Below, in pieces: positions 14,221 to 27,300 of a stretch of DNA of 64,000 nucleotides. The stretch spans positions 3,534,001 through 3,598,000 of the forward strand of contig CP053160.1 of the NCBI GenBank assembly GCA_014607495.2, in the 5' to 3' direction. Under the pieces are notes generated by a model, which was given only the letters and a program-made list of their open reading frames with translations, was not told the origin of the DNA and made no database searches. The stretch's first letter is position 1. Every line of letters begins with the position of its first letter. This stretch comes from Carposina sasakii. Taxonomy: Eukaryota; Arthropoda; Insecta; Lepidoptera; Carposinidae. Position numbers and translations under genes: made by a program.

Positions 14221-14454
14221 AATTTCCGCGAGCAAAGAATCGACGGCGCCGGCTTACCTCTCCTAACCGAAGAGCATCTCACAGGAATGCTGCAAATGAA
14301 GCTCGGCCCAGCATTGAAGCTAAAAGCAGTGCTTGCTAAGAAGCTGGAGCCTTGTGGACAATGCCTGGCCAACGCCCCAACGACCCCGCCCAACGGACCG
14401 CGAATAAACGGGGTCAAGTCAGAGCCTAGGAGTAACACCACCAGCCCGAGTTAG
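14221..14454 (+). CDS. 3'-terminal exon of a SAM-domain protein (SAMD7/SAMD11/polyhomeotic-like)
   Basis: The exon encodes 77 residues and a TAG stop. It follows a good acceptor (pyrimidine run, then CCACAG at 14215-14220) and is read in phase 0 from the first base. The first ~35 residues are the C-terminal half of a SAM domain: FREQRIDG, then LPLLTEEHL, then MKLGPALKL. That pattern (IDG, LLTEEHL, KLGPALK) is the helix 3-5 region of the polymerising SAM domains of polyhomeotic, SCM and SAMD7/SAMD11. LPLLTEEHL is most like SAMD7/SAMD11 as I remember them. A Pro/Thr/Ser-rich tail of about 40 residues ends in SPS. Such domains mediate homo- or hetero-oligomerisation of nuclear chromatin repressors; a Polycomb-type role is inferred from the family only. 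The exon with the first half of the domain was not found to the left and probably lies outside the window. Confidence 0.8.
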   Translation, partial: NFREQRIDGAGLPLLTEEHLTGMLQMKLGPALKLKAVLAKKLEPCGQCLANAPTTPPNGPRINGVKSEPRSNTTSPS

Positions 14455-15586
14455 TTAAGTTTTAACATTTATTACAATTAGATCGTGTTGCGTTGGCTTC
14501 AGATTGGTTATTCAGAAAATTTGACGTTCTACCTTTATGTATTTTTTATCTGTGTTTTCCATAGTTAAACATAGATGTTTTGATATTTGATTGCTGAGTG
14601 CGATTTTATTCAATATCACATTTTTGACACTTACTTTGACACATTTACTTATCCATCCATCCATCCAATAATGTTTTACTACTCAAGTTTTCTGTAAAAC
14701 CAAACTGCGCCAGTTTTCTTTAGAAATAACAGTGAAATAGATTAAAACGTAACCCTCGACTCTGGTGTCCCAGTGAATCATGTAAACTTTCTTAATTACT
14801 TAAAATAATTTAGTCATCAAGTCCACTTTAAGTCTTCCTGTTTAGTTATGCATTTAGTTATGACGTAAGAGAGTATTTCATAGTGATGTAACGGTTTTTT
14901 TGTAAATAAATTTTTCAGTAAGTTTGTGTTGTCTATTGCCGTCCAATTGTACTTTATGTATGTTTCCGAGAGAATTTTTTTAGATATATTAAGCGAGTTA
15001 TTTTTTTACGAATTAGTTTTGAGACCAACACAGTAATCGTCGCATCTAGTTCTTAAAATCTCAAATATAATTGCAATAATGTAACAATTATAACTTTGAG
15101 CACCGTGTTATTAAAAAACATATTGTTTAAGCTAAACAGTGTCTAATTTTGATAGATATTTTATATATTTTAGTGTCAGACGTCATTTTTAAATAATGTT
15201 AAACTTTAGCCACGGTTTTGTAAGAACAGTCAGTTTTTTAATTCAACAAAAGTGATTACAGTGACTTTAAAGAACTAGATGTGTATGTCAAAGCTGTTAC
15301 TAACCACCGGTTTCTCAAAGACATGTCAAAGTTGATCCACGATGACTATGTGTCATCGATAGTAAAATGACAGTTAAATCGACTGTCAACTGTTGATCAG
15401 GTCAAGAAATCAACGGTATATTTTATATTGCAGCCTAGCAATTTTGCATTTCTAAAGTCATAACAAAGCAACGAATAATTAATATAAAGTCAACGAAAAG
15501 TGTGTGATGTAAGATTTAGGTATAATATTGTGAACTTTCGGTGCTAAAGACCCCCTTTTGGATATTTTAGAATAAATTGTTATGTA

Positions 15587-15850
15587 TACAGGGTGTAACA
15601 AAAGGAGTATGTTAAACGAAAATCTATGTAAATAGCCCACTAAAAGGAACCTATCCACAAAATTTCAGACTGAAAATCACATGTTTATTTTTCTAGGTAG
15701 TATGGAGAATTCTAAAACAACTCAGGAATGTTGATACAATCTTAAAAAATAAATATGTGATTTCTAGTCTCAAATTTTGGAAATAGGTTCGCTATAGTGG
15801 ACTATTTACATAGCTTTTCGCTTAACATACCCTTTCTGTTACACCCTGTA
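15587..15850. mobile_element. Complete foldback MITE, family F1 (264 bases)
   Basis: TACAGGGTGTAACAAAAGG..GTATGTTAAACG at the left is mirrored by CGCTTAACATACCC..CTGTTACACCCTGTA at the right. The two arms pair over about 100 bases each, leaving a short centre. TA dinucleotides flank it. It lies in the probable 3' UTR of the SAM-domain gene. Partial copies are at 24871-24972, 40574-40649, 42364-42567 and 53289-53440. Confidence 0.85.
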
Positions 15851-18669
15851 TAGAGCCTATATGTATGTATAACGTGAATATTTTTGAGGCTATCTACATT
15901 GTGTACTGGCGTACAGGGTCACAGAGGTATAAACAAACATTATTGTATTATATTCTACAATTATATAGTTATATGTTGTGTATATAGAACGTGTCGTAGG
16001 GATGTTCTCGTAATCTAAAATGGAAAAAATTGAGGATTTAAAAAATTCAAAGAGAAATCTCATTATTCCGCGTATAATTTTTTTATATATTTTGCCTCAT
16101 AAGGGCAAATCTCTTTATAACAACTATAAAGGCTTGTTGTAATAATAACTTTTTATATAATATAATATAAATAATTAAATAATAATAATTGTATCATGTT
16201 TTGAGCAAATAAATAGTCATATGGCTTGTTTATATTCTGCTATATTTGGATTTATACAACAATCTTACGACACTTCCATTTATAAATAGCATTTACATTA
16301 ATACCACACCTGAAGAAAGCTCAGATACCGCATACAGAATGTAGAGTTAGATATAAATTGTATAAAAATGCATAATATTAATAGTAATATCGCAAAAATA
16401 CTTGTAAATATCTGTCTCAGAATCGCCCTCAACTCGTAAGGATATATAGATATACGAATTATATTTTAAACGTCGTTTTACCTGTGGTAATCTCCTTAAT
16501 TGCCAAAATAGCATATACATATACACCGATGTATAGATTATATTCATGATTGTTTATATTTTACACGAAGTCTATAAATATTATATGTTAAGGTTACTTG
16601 AAAATATTTGTAAACAAAATCGAATTATTGTAAACAAAACATGTATGTAACTATTAACATTTTCATTTAATATTTATGTAAACTTTACAAAATATTCGTA
16701 AAGATATCATTACTTACCTCAACCAAGTGTACTTATAAAGGTAGATAGAAAGTAGAGGAATATTTTCTAGTAATCTTATTGGCAAGTTTGTAAAATATTC
16801 AAAACATATCAGTAGATACTGGAACATAGTATAGCGAACTAGCTAAATCTGGACCCTGTTATTCTGCTACCTGATGAAATTATAAAAATGTGAGTTTCTA
16901 CCTAAAAACTCTAAAAAGCTCAAACAGGACCTAAAAAAAGAAGAAATATTCCATAAAAGCGCTGATAGTTCAACACAAATCGAAACAAAAAAAATCTTAG
17001 CCAGCTTTTTTTATATACCATTATAAAGTCTTATCTTGGAACTTCTGATAAATAAATAACCCTGTAATTAATATCCAGAATAAAAAATGTAATATAATTT
17101 ATAAACAAAGACATACAAAACCCGGTTTGTTGTGTTTGCAATTTGAAAAGTCAGTGGCGTTTTTAGTACTTATTTTTTTTTTCATCAGATCGTAGCAATC
17201 AGGGTCCTTAAAATATCTTATTCATGACTTATCCAAATCTTCCAAAATATTACATATAATAGAGTATATTATAAACTTTTTCAAAAGTATTACGGTGCTA
17301 CGCTTTAACTCGCCTATAATACAGTTAATGGTGTTCGCAAAATGTCGACTCTACAACTCAACTTAAAGTGAAGCAAATTAATGAGTATACCTTCTCGAAA
17401 TCAAGCATAGGAACTATTCTATGAAACGGACAATAGCGTCATTTATACCAAGTTGATGACTTTTATACCACAATAACTAGTAACAGGGCCGGTACTTACA
17501 TAAAACTAGTGACGGTATTAACATAAAACTTTTAAATCGACTTTTAAGTCGGCTAATAACACAAAATTAGGTGTTACTTCAAGTTGAGTTATCGACTCGA
17601 CCCAAACTGCGACAGTCTTTATTGTTAGTTTAAATACGAATTTTCATTTAGTTGTTACACTAGGTTTAAGTTTACTGCTATTGTACTAACGTATGTACTT
17701 CATCGGTCCAGTGACTTAAAGAATTTGTATATTTGTACGTATTATATTAATATAGCTAGTTTTGTGTTTGTTCAATAAACAGCGTGCTGGTGAGAGTCCA
17801 AGTGGGAAAAGTTCAGTCACGAAAATCAATGTTTAAAAAGTAACTCTTAAAATTATTTTGGTCATTACTTAAAAACATGCCTATTCATTACTGTAATTAT
17901 AGTGATATGTGAAAAATATTTGTCGGAAATAGAATTTGAAAGGAGAGTTCACCTTATCGACCAAAAACAACTTGAAACACAGATGTTAAAAAGATATGCA
18001 ACAATATTGAGATCGTTAGTAAGCTTTTACATCAATTTATCAGTATATTATGTACATAATTAATTTACTTACTTTATATTATTGCGTGTCTTTTCTAACT
18101 GTAAGAAACTTTTATGTGGATAAGGTTTGTCGATCTAATGATTTTATTTTTATTCTGTAGTAAAAAATGGCGTAATTTTGATGATCAAATTAATATTTTC
18201 TTCTTAAATCAAAAAGTTGATCTTTTCCCATTTGGACTGTAAACCTCATGGGTATCGAATGTTAAGTTAAACCAGGTTTAGTCACAGTTGTTTTTTCTTC
18301 ATTGTACTTAGTTACGAGTTATGTTCGTCTAGTGTTTAATCCAACCTTAAGTATTTATGTGGAGAGAATTAAAACGATGATTTCATTGATACGACTCTTT
18401 TGTTTTATTTTAAATTATACATACAAATAAAAACAAAACCTTACTGCTAGGTTTCAGATTACCAATGGCAAATGAGTATTTTATACAAGATATTTTTACA
18501 GATTGCAGGTGTATGCTGCAGTCGATTTTAGCAATAGATGCGATATACCGATATAACTCAAAATTATATGTAAAAAAGTAACAGTCTATTCCCATATAAC
18601 ATATTCCTTTTATTACACCCTGTTTGTCACTTTGAAAGATAGAATAAGATAGATAGGATAAGAAATTAG

Positions 18670-19050
18670 GTGATTAGAAAGAAGTGTGGTATAAATGAGG
18701 ACGTGGTGACGAAGATTGAGAAGGGTATGTTGAGGTGGTTTGGGCATGTGGAGAGGATGAGTGAAAGTAGACTGACAAAGAAAGTGTACAACGGAAGAGT
18801 GGATGGAAGGGTTGGAAGGGGAAGACCTCGCCGGACTTTCACCGCTCAAATTGGTGAAATTCTAAAGAAAGGTCAGGTCAAGAGTACCCTAAATCGACGA
18901 GCGTGCATGAAGAATATTATGAAAGTAGATGAAGCGAAAGAGGTGTGTCAGGATCGTAACAAATGGAGATCCGTGATCTCTGCCTACCCCTCCGGGAAAG
19001 AGGCATGATTATTATGTATGTATGTATGTATGTATGTATGTATGTATGTA
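18670..19050 (+). mobile_element. 3' end of a non-LTR retrotransposon with (TATG)n tail
   Basis: An open frame at 18670-19008 encodes the C-terminal end of a LINE polyprotein: GMLRWFGHVERM, then GRVGRGRPRRTF, then RRACMKNIMKVDEAKEVCQDR and SAYPSGKEA before the stop. These motifs are typical of the region after the reverse transcriptase in insect LINEs. The stop is followed by about nine TATG repeats (19013-19050), a common LINE 3' tail. The element is 5'-truncated. Confidence 0.85.
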
Positions 19051-19229
19051 CACCCTGTATAATTTTGCACTTAAACCGATCAGGGTCTGCTGCGCCCTAG
19101 AGTGCAAAGATCAGGGAAGGCACGCTGAAATCGTACCTTCCCAGTAAATGTACCAAGGGATGTCGGTAGCTTGCGCAAAAATTACGTACAACAGAAGGTA
19201 ACAGGAGATGTCAGTGGCGAGTCTAGAAA

Positions 19230-19830
19230 TCGAGGAATTTTAGTACAGAACAGCTCTTGAAGTACTAGGGTAGCAGAAGGTTGAAGAGGTGTTAATAATC
19301 CGCTTGTGTAGGCAATAGGATCGATCGAGTAATTTTACAAGCAGCGACTGAAAAGTACTAGGATAGCAGAAGGATGCAAGACATAGACATCGAGGAATTA
19401 GTAAAGTATATTAGTAAATTAGTAAAGAATTGCTCTTGAAGGGGCAGCAGAAAGTTGCAAGAGGTGATTTTTTAGTGATCGTTTGTGCAGTAAAGCTTTC
19501 GAAATAATTTTACTAGCAGCGATTCAAAAAGTAGCACAACAATAGCGGCCGCGAGTGTAAGAATCGATGACTCGACTCTTGAAGTACCAGCGTAGCAGAA
19601 GGTTGCAAGAGGTGTTAATAATCCGCTTGTGCAGGCAGTAGGATCGATCGAATAATTTCACAAGCAGCGACTAGAAATAGTACTAGGATAGCATAACAAG
19701 AGATCTCATTCGCTTGCTCAGAAATCAGGTCAGGCAGATCAATGAATTTTACTCATAATAACTCACGAAGTACTAGCATTGCAGAAGGTTGTAAGAGGTG
19801 ATATTGAGGTATCGAGAGGAAAAAGGATGC
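19230..19830 (+). repeat. Diverged tandem repeat, unit about 325 bases, roughly two copies
   Basis: The motif GTACTAGGGTAGCAGAAGG and its context TTAATAATCCGCTTGTG..GGATCGATCGA recurs about 325 bases apart: 19262 and 19587, 19357 and 19681, 19441 and 19771. Each unit holds three degenerate TAGCAGAAGGTTGCAAGAGG blocks. No protein is encoded and no family is recognised. Confidence 0.75.
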
Positions 19831-20057
19831 AAGATGGGGATATGGTGCTGTCTCTCTTTATTTCCGCGTACTCTTCCACGTCAAAGTCATAATAATATCG
19901 TCCTACCCTCGCTATTTTTTATAATTTTTTTTACTTTATCATTAAGGAAGGGAAAAAAACTATCTCTCCATGCAGCCAAAGGTAAATTTTCAATATTTGT
20001 CATAGATATAATGATGATGAATAGAAACGACACAAAAACCTCAAAAACTACTGAAAG

Positions 20058-20262
20058 ACAATGAGGGATTTTCTGACAATTAAAAGTAAAAAAAATGGTA
20101 CAACTCACCTGGATAGCGTGAGCGCATCTCCATCCCGAAATTCTGTTTTGTCATTGGACACGTACAGGGGGAGGTAAAGGGGGGGAGCGACTAGAAAGGG
20201 TGATTAGCTCACGCCATCTATTTATGACAGTTATTTTAACTTTTCAGAAAATCCCTCATTGT
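20058..20262. mobile_element. Small inverted-repeat element (205 bases, 19-base termini)
   Basis: ACAATGAGGGATTTTCTGA at the left is exactly mirrored by TCAGAAAATCCCTCATTGT at 20244-20262. The interior is non-coding. I could not identify a target duplication. Confidence 0.7.
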
Positions 20263-21338
20263 TGTACTTGGTTGTACTCGTATTTAACGAAAAGAAGTCC
20301 AATTTACGCATGCCTCTCATCATTAACCCATAACTAGTACGAGTACCTAACTCATATGCAAACCATATGGATTATCTGTCAATTCAATTCAATTTTTGTT
20401 AATGGCCACAATTGATTATAATCCATTGACAGACAGATAATTATCTATCAAATGGAGCTGTAAATAGCTTCTACCTAAGCTTTTTATTAGTAAGGCCTTT
20501 AAAGTATGTCTCATATTTTCTGTTATTTTTATCATTTTAAACAGAAAAGAACGCAAAATATTTTTACTTCTATATTATCCCAGCAAAACTTCAAAAGGCC
20601 AACCTAACCCAAGCCAAAAAATTATATTTCCGGCGGGAAAAGCTGGAAGGAGAGGAATTTTAAAATTAAATAATGTAAGGTAAAGTTAATTAGATTTTAT
20701 TGGGTTTATCATCAAAATTATCCTACACAAATTCGATTACAATGACTGCATGGACATAGAACAAAAATGACTGACCACTTACCGCTTACTGTAAAACAAC
20801 TATAAAACAATTCAAAAGTAGCTTATTCGTTTTATTTATTTTCTTACATCTATTATTATTTAACAGTAATGTACAGAGTACTATACTACTGTTTACTCAT
20901 AGATTTTATTGTCATCCAATGAAACTGATGGGGAAGGAAGCCTAAATTTCTTTATTACCTATCCTAATAAGCATTGAATTTGATTTTTGTAACCGCTATC
21001 TAGAGGAATCTGTAGTATAACATGAGTATAACTAATACCATCAACGCCATCTGTCGACTAAGGTATATTAGCAGATTGTAACAGTGCTTTGATAGAACTC
21101 TTCATAGAACTTCAGGCCAACAGTAACGTATCAAAGGAGACAGCGACTTGCTCCTAAAGCCCTGGGCACGTGTGTTAACAACTTCAAAGTCGATCTTAGA
21201 CACGTAATGGGTGCGCAACGTCATAAATTATGACCTAAAATTATATTAGCCTAGCCCTTATTAGAACTCTTGATCAATCATTGAAACTTATACAGAGGAT
21301 AGGATACAAACTAACAACTTTCCTCAATTATCAATCAA

Positions 21339-24300
21339 TCATTCATCATCCTTCTTATTAACAAGTTCGAAGTTTCTCTCGAGGTGGTGCGACTTCTTCA
21401 CTCTGTACTCTAACAGCTCTATGATGGAGTATCCCATGAAGCCCAAGATCAGTAACCCTAGTAGGGCAAACAATCTGGAAAAAATACATCGATGTTAGTA
21501 ACTATTACTTGATTACAACACGTGACAAAATTAAATGCATCTGAAATAAGCAAATTTTCAACGGTGAACTGTTCCGCAGGACCAGATAAGGAAAAGGAAC
21601 ACTGTTTAGTAAATAGTTTCTATCAGTACCTTCTATAAAGCAAATAGACGTCTTCATTTTTTCAGTCATAGTAAATCCACTGCCAAACATAGGCCTCCGC
21701 AATTGACCTCGTTCGTAAATCTCGCGACTTTCCCATGGTATACCTGGTCTCCACTCTAGAACCTTTCGGCCCCATCGGTTGTCTGAACTATATGGTAACC
21801 ACATGCACACACGCATCAGCCTAAGTAGGCGTCACCCAGGCACATAACAAACCATAGGGTGGTTTTTCGCCACATTGGGCAGGGTATAGTTTTAGTACTA
21901 TTTTATTCATACGGTGGACGCTGTAAACCCTTATAATCGCTAGTCTACTCTGCCAACAGTGTATGTAGTATATTGGGTAGTCATCGAGAGGCGTCTTATA
22001 AGCGTCTTTTGAACGTCGGCGTCGGGCGGGCGCCCGCGCAGCTTTGACGCAGCGCTGAGTCGGCGCTGAGTGACTGCCGAACGCACAAAACGCTGTAATT
22101 ACGCAGCGCGAGCGTCGCGTCGACCACGACGCTTATAAGCCGCCAGTGTGGGGGTCTCTAAAGGGTGGAGCTAACCTGGTTCTCACACACAGATAGGGAG
22201 CAGTGGCGTAGCTCAGCACGCTGCCCGTCGCCTCCCACAGGCGGAAGTTGGAGTACGCAGCCTCTTCCGAGCCGGGAAACAGGATACCAGAGAGGGCTGC
22301 ATCAATTCAGTATTATTATGTGGTAGTAGTATGATTATGCTATAAGAAACAACTAGACATCTCGCTTCCACCTTCGCTTACCCTGCAGGGCGTATCCACG
22401 AATGATGGTGATAAGATGACGATTGAGCTTCTCAGATGAGCTCAGGTGTGACTAATAGTTACAACTTGATTAGGAGTAAATTTTTGAAGTAACCTAATCT
22501 TACATGGTCTACTCACCGTTGACCTGCACCAGCCAGACAGCATCCGCGGTACCCCAGATGGCAGCTAAACCATAGAATACGAGCCACTGAGCCGGATCTG
22601 GTCGCCAGGTCAGCAGTGCGCTCAGTAGGACCAGATTAAGGACCTTTTGGAACGATAAGTATGATGCAAATCAAAGGACGTCAAAGAAAGCTGTGTCACC
22701 ACAACCTTCGTCCAATGTCGAAGGTAGAATAAAGGTCACAACATACATATCAGCTTAGGAAAGGTTCGAACTATATCGCCTTTTTGCGGTAAAAAAAAAG
22801 GTAAGTGAGTTTTATAATTCGATCCCTTTCGGAGTTGATATGTGTGCTGCGATTTCAAAAAACCCTTCTTCTTCAAAAATATAAACATATTAAAAAATTA
22901 TAATATTAATCAGTTTTACTAATATGATCTGTGGTTTCTATGTAAATTTGGTATAGTTTTTCATCGTTTATGTTGTGGGCAAACAATAGTTTAAAAACTA
23001 TAAACAATGAAGATTGCATACCAAAGCCGTGACCATGACAGGATACCTCCCAGTAGTCTTGACCAGTGCACCGGCGATAGGCGCCGCCACTGCGTTGAAC
23101 ACGCCGAAGCAAATCATCACAAACCCGATGTTGCTGATGCCGTATGCGCAGCCTACAAATGCCTGTCAAAATATTAATAATATTTAACAGCACATTCACT
23201 TAGTGCTTTAAAAATATTCCAAAGAAAGGTTCAAAGAACCTGCACCTGCACCAATCCTCACGCAACTCGAAAATGACTATGGCAAATGAATGTGTGTTCC
23301 TAATGAAAGCGTCGTTCGTGAGCACCTTTGCATCAGGAGCGAGCAAAGTAAGCCTTTACTTCGTTTCGTTTGTTAGTTCTTTACTTCACCCGGCCGTTTT
23401 CGAATGACGTCAAAAAAGATAATGTATCCCAAATTTTTATTATAAGATGCACTCTGTAGTGCAAGTTACTGTGTTCTCGCGGTCCGCACAAAATGGGTCG
23501 GCGGCGGCGCGGTCCGCCATTTGGCGAACCCTGAGCTATAAAATAGCAAACTGAAGCTGTATAAAGTCCTATGACCTTGTGTAATGAAGCTTTCGAATAA
23601 GTCTGAACTAATGCTTCGCTACATGTCTAGCAGCAGCAGTACAATTATCTATAAGTAGTCAAGTTTTTTAGCTATAGGTACTCGTATAACATGCAGAGTG
23701 TTGTTCAGTAGGCGTTTCGAATCGTCAAGTTGATTTCATACAGGGGAAAAGACGCGTCGGAAGACAAAAGAAATCTTGGCTGCGAAACATTCGGAGTGGA
23801 CGAGAATAGCATAATGTGGAGGAGCTGTTCCGAATGGCCAGGGACAAGTCTGCAGTTAGTAAGCTGACGGCAGACCTCCAGTAATGAAGTGCCACTACAA
23901 GAAGAAGAAGAAGGATAAATAGATTATATGCTAATGCTAGAATACATTAGCTGCATTCCCTTCCGTGCAATTTGTAAGAGTCGACTAAAGAACTCAGGCA
24001 GTCTTTCAGATAATAAGCTAGCAATTTGTCATTTACATCTGGTCCCCGCTAGATGTCCTTTATGATCCTGCAGTGTGTACGTATTATGTTATAATACATA
24101 TTCACAAAGTTGTGTAGGCGTTGCATACTCCTTCTATTACAACCTGTATGTATAAACATATATAAGGTCTATGCAAAATTAGTGATTATCTTTTGATACG
24201 AAACTAAAATCAGCTGTTCCATACAATCTCGAATAATTACTGCACTGAAAAGTATGGAACGGCAGATTTTTTTTTTTTTTCAATATTTCGGAGTTGGTCC

Positions 24301-27300
24301 CATAAATAGTGAAAGTTGTTTCTTTTTACCTACCTAGTTTTGTGTCGAAAGGTAATCACTAATTTTAAATAGACCTTATATAAAAACCTTGCTATGCTTA
24401 ATCTCTTTTGTGTTCTTCATTGAGACACTTTGCCATTGGTAGATCCTTTTTTAGAAATGCAGTCTTAAGTATACCTGTGTGAAGTCCGCAGCCATGAAGG
24501 CCTGTTCAGCGCCGATGTACCCGATGACCGGCAGCAGCAGCAGCTGGTACCGATGCCGGAGCTGACGCAGCGTCACCGCCAGCAGCTGCAGTCCGGACTT
24601 CCCCGAGTTGGTCGCTTTACGACTCGCTGTGTATCTGATGAGAACACATCATCATAGAGACATAGAATTTCGTAAATAAGCCAAAAAACATTTATACACA
24701 CAAATGCGCTCCCAATAATGTGGTAGCCAGAACTGCAGGATCACGAAGAAGAACCAATAGTCACGTTTAACATAGAGGGGTCAGATGTTAAATCAGTGAC
24801 ACGTTGCTAGCTCATCGTCTGTAAGAATGCCCCTAAATTCCTCGGAAGGAAATGCAGCTGATTGAGCATGATAAACATGTGATTTAGAGTCTCAAATTTT
24901 GTGGATATGTTCTCTACAGTGGGCTATTTACGTAGCTTTTCGCTTAATATACCCTTTTTGTTATACCCTGTATATATTTTAACTGCCTAGCTATTGCGGT
25001 CCAAGAGATACAGCCCTGTTGCAGGCAGGCGGACAGCGAACAGTCTTAGTAACTTAGTTTTTATCCATTAAGTACGGAATCTTAATAACCATAGTTAAAA
25101 ACAAATACCGAAGCAACTAAATAGTGACATAGGCACGGACGGTAATGTGGCTAGGTTTTAATAAAATATATTGAAACCTAGCCACATACCTCCTGAGCGA
25201 GTCAACTCCAAACGCGACGAGCAGCACTGCAGCAGCCATGCAGGCGAGGTACACCCCCGCGATCACCTGGATCTTCAGGGGAGAAGGCGGCACCAGGTTT
25301 GTGTTCTCCTGGAACGTAAGTTACATTAGGTAAAAGTTTTCTACTGCTTCCCGTGAGGCAGTCAAGTGTGGAAGAGAAACATACTTACATAGTGGGTGTA
25401 AAAAGACAACTTTGTTCTTTTAATACCTCGTATTTATTGTAACATCACGATCATTTTTTTCTATGGAAGCACCCCTGGGAAACCACGGGTTCCCAAGGTA
25501 TTGAGGTCCAAAGTTACATTAATATTATATTTTTTTTTACATAAATCCATCTGAAATCGGTTAACAAACGTTTTTTTTTTTTTTCAAAGATACTATGTTA
25601 AAATGTTATAATGATAGTTTTGTAGGTACATTTGTACTTAGCGCATCAAACAAATACATTGCTTGCAATAAAATGACAGTATTTGTTGATAATTTTTTTG
25701 TCGTTTCCCAGGGTTGGTTCCATAGAAGAAAATGATCGTAACCTTACAAAGAATACGAGGTATTAAAAAATCATTATTGTCTTTTTACACCCTGTATACA
25801 TACAGCGTGTGGGTGACAGCCATGCAAATACTGAAATGCTGAACAAGTACCATTCTGTTGAGTTATACGGCAGTGTTATTACTTGCAGGAAATGTATTTT
25901 TGATTTGATTATCAGTAATCTTTGCTTTTCGCGCCAATGGTATCGGACGATCCTGTGACTAATTAAGAGAAGGCAGACGTTATTTAGCATCTTTTTAATG
26001 AAATATGCTGAAGCGGGTGCATGTTTGTTTAATGTGAGACTTTTACAGTATATTCTTAGAACCCTTAACTATGGCATGTAAAGCCGAAAACATGATTTAA
26101 TGACTTTCGCTCGATAGTTTTGTTTTTTGAAATCGACATGTTTTTTAGACATTTTTACGTTTATTTCGGATATTACATGAGATAGGCATTTAAAATAAAT
26201 TTGGATGTCAAGATAATAATGAAAGTGATCTTTTGTAAAGCCAAAATAAAAAAAAATCATAATTGAACTTACAATTAATAAAAATCTTTTTGAGACTTAC
26301 GCCCTTTACTTCTGAGCTCAATCAGTTGTTTAGCGTGCTTATTGATTATTGTGTGACACATTTCTCTTTTTTGGATCACTTGTGACTCTCCATTAGGGTT
26401 GATCAGGTTTTTTAACTTTTTTAGGGCCACTTTTTTTTTTGTTAAAATTTTATTTTTAAGTCATGATCTAAGGCCTAATTAAACGAACTAAATAACTTTT
26501 TCCTGAAAATATAAAAAAAAGTCGGAAAATTTTGGAATTTTCCTGCGAAAATTTTCGGTGTTTTCCACCTCAAAATCATGGTCTGAAGTCATGGTATCAT
26601 TATTTGCCTGACTGTCACAAACACCCTGTATAGGTACATACGGCTGTGTTCCCGAAATGGGGTAGCCATAACCGCAGGATCATAAAGGAGATGTCGGCTC
26701 TGGGATCTCCTTTAGGATCCTGTGGTTACGTTTAGGATAACGGGGATTGATGTTAATTATCAGTGAAAAGTTGATAACCTGAGAAAATGCCCGAGTTTAT
26801 TAGTTGACTCTCATGTCACACGCAGAAGGAGATGCAGCTGATGTATTCTAGTGAAGCTCCGCATCAGCACATACACAGATTTAATACATACACATAATCA
26901 CGCCTTTATCCCTTACGGGGCAGGCAGAGCACCAAGGGCCGATAGAACCACATGGTGCCACTTCTGACCAATTTTGAGGGTAGGTATAGTTGATATGTAC
27001 AAGTTCGGTTAGTAGTGACAGGTGGTCAGCCCATCACCTACAAAACACTAAGACCCTCTTATTCCTCTACTAATTGTACAGTATGCCCGAGAAGAGAAGC
27101 AGCTGTAGTATTATACGTTTTTTTGTTTTTTCACTCTAAGAGCAGCATAGAAGAACAGATTTAATAAAAGGAATAACTAGTTTATCTGCAACAACACAAA
27201 CCCTAGACTTATCATCAACACAACCATTGTATACTATACCTACCTACATGCATGAGGGTATCAGTGTTTTTCCGCTAAAACCTTAAGACCTGAAGCCTAC

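Larger units (their letters stand above)
14455..21338. other. 3' UTR of the SAM-domain gene and convergent intergenic DNA
   Basis: No coding exon is seen. The left part is the 3' UTR of the SAM-domain gene, of unknown length. AATAAA hexamers on the plus strand occur near 14904, 15570, 16208 and 17773, and none stands out. Two AATAAA hexamers on the minus strand, near 20906 and 20951, lie 385-435 bases past the stop of the first UNC93-like gene and could end its transcript. The interval also holds a MITE (15587-15850), a LINE tail (18670-19050), a diverged tandem repeat (about 19230-19830) and a small inverted-repeat element (20058-20262). Confidence 0.6.
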
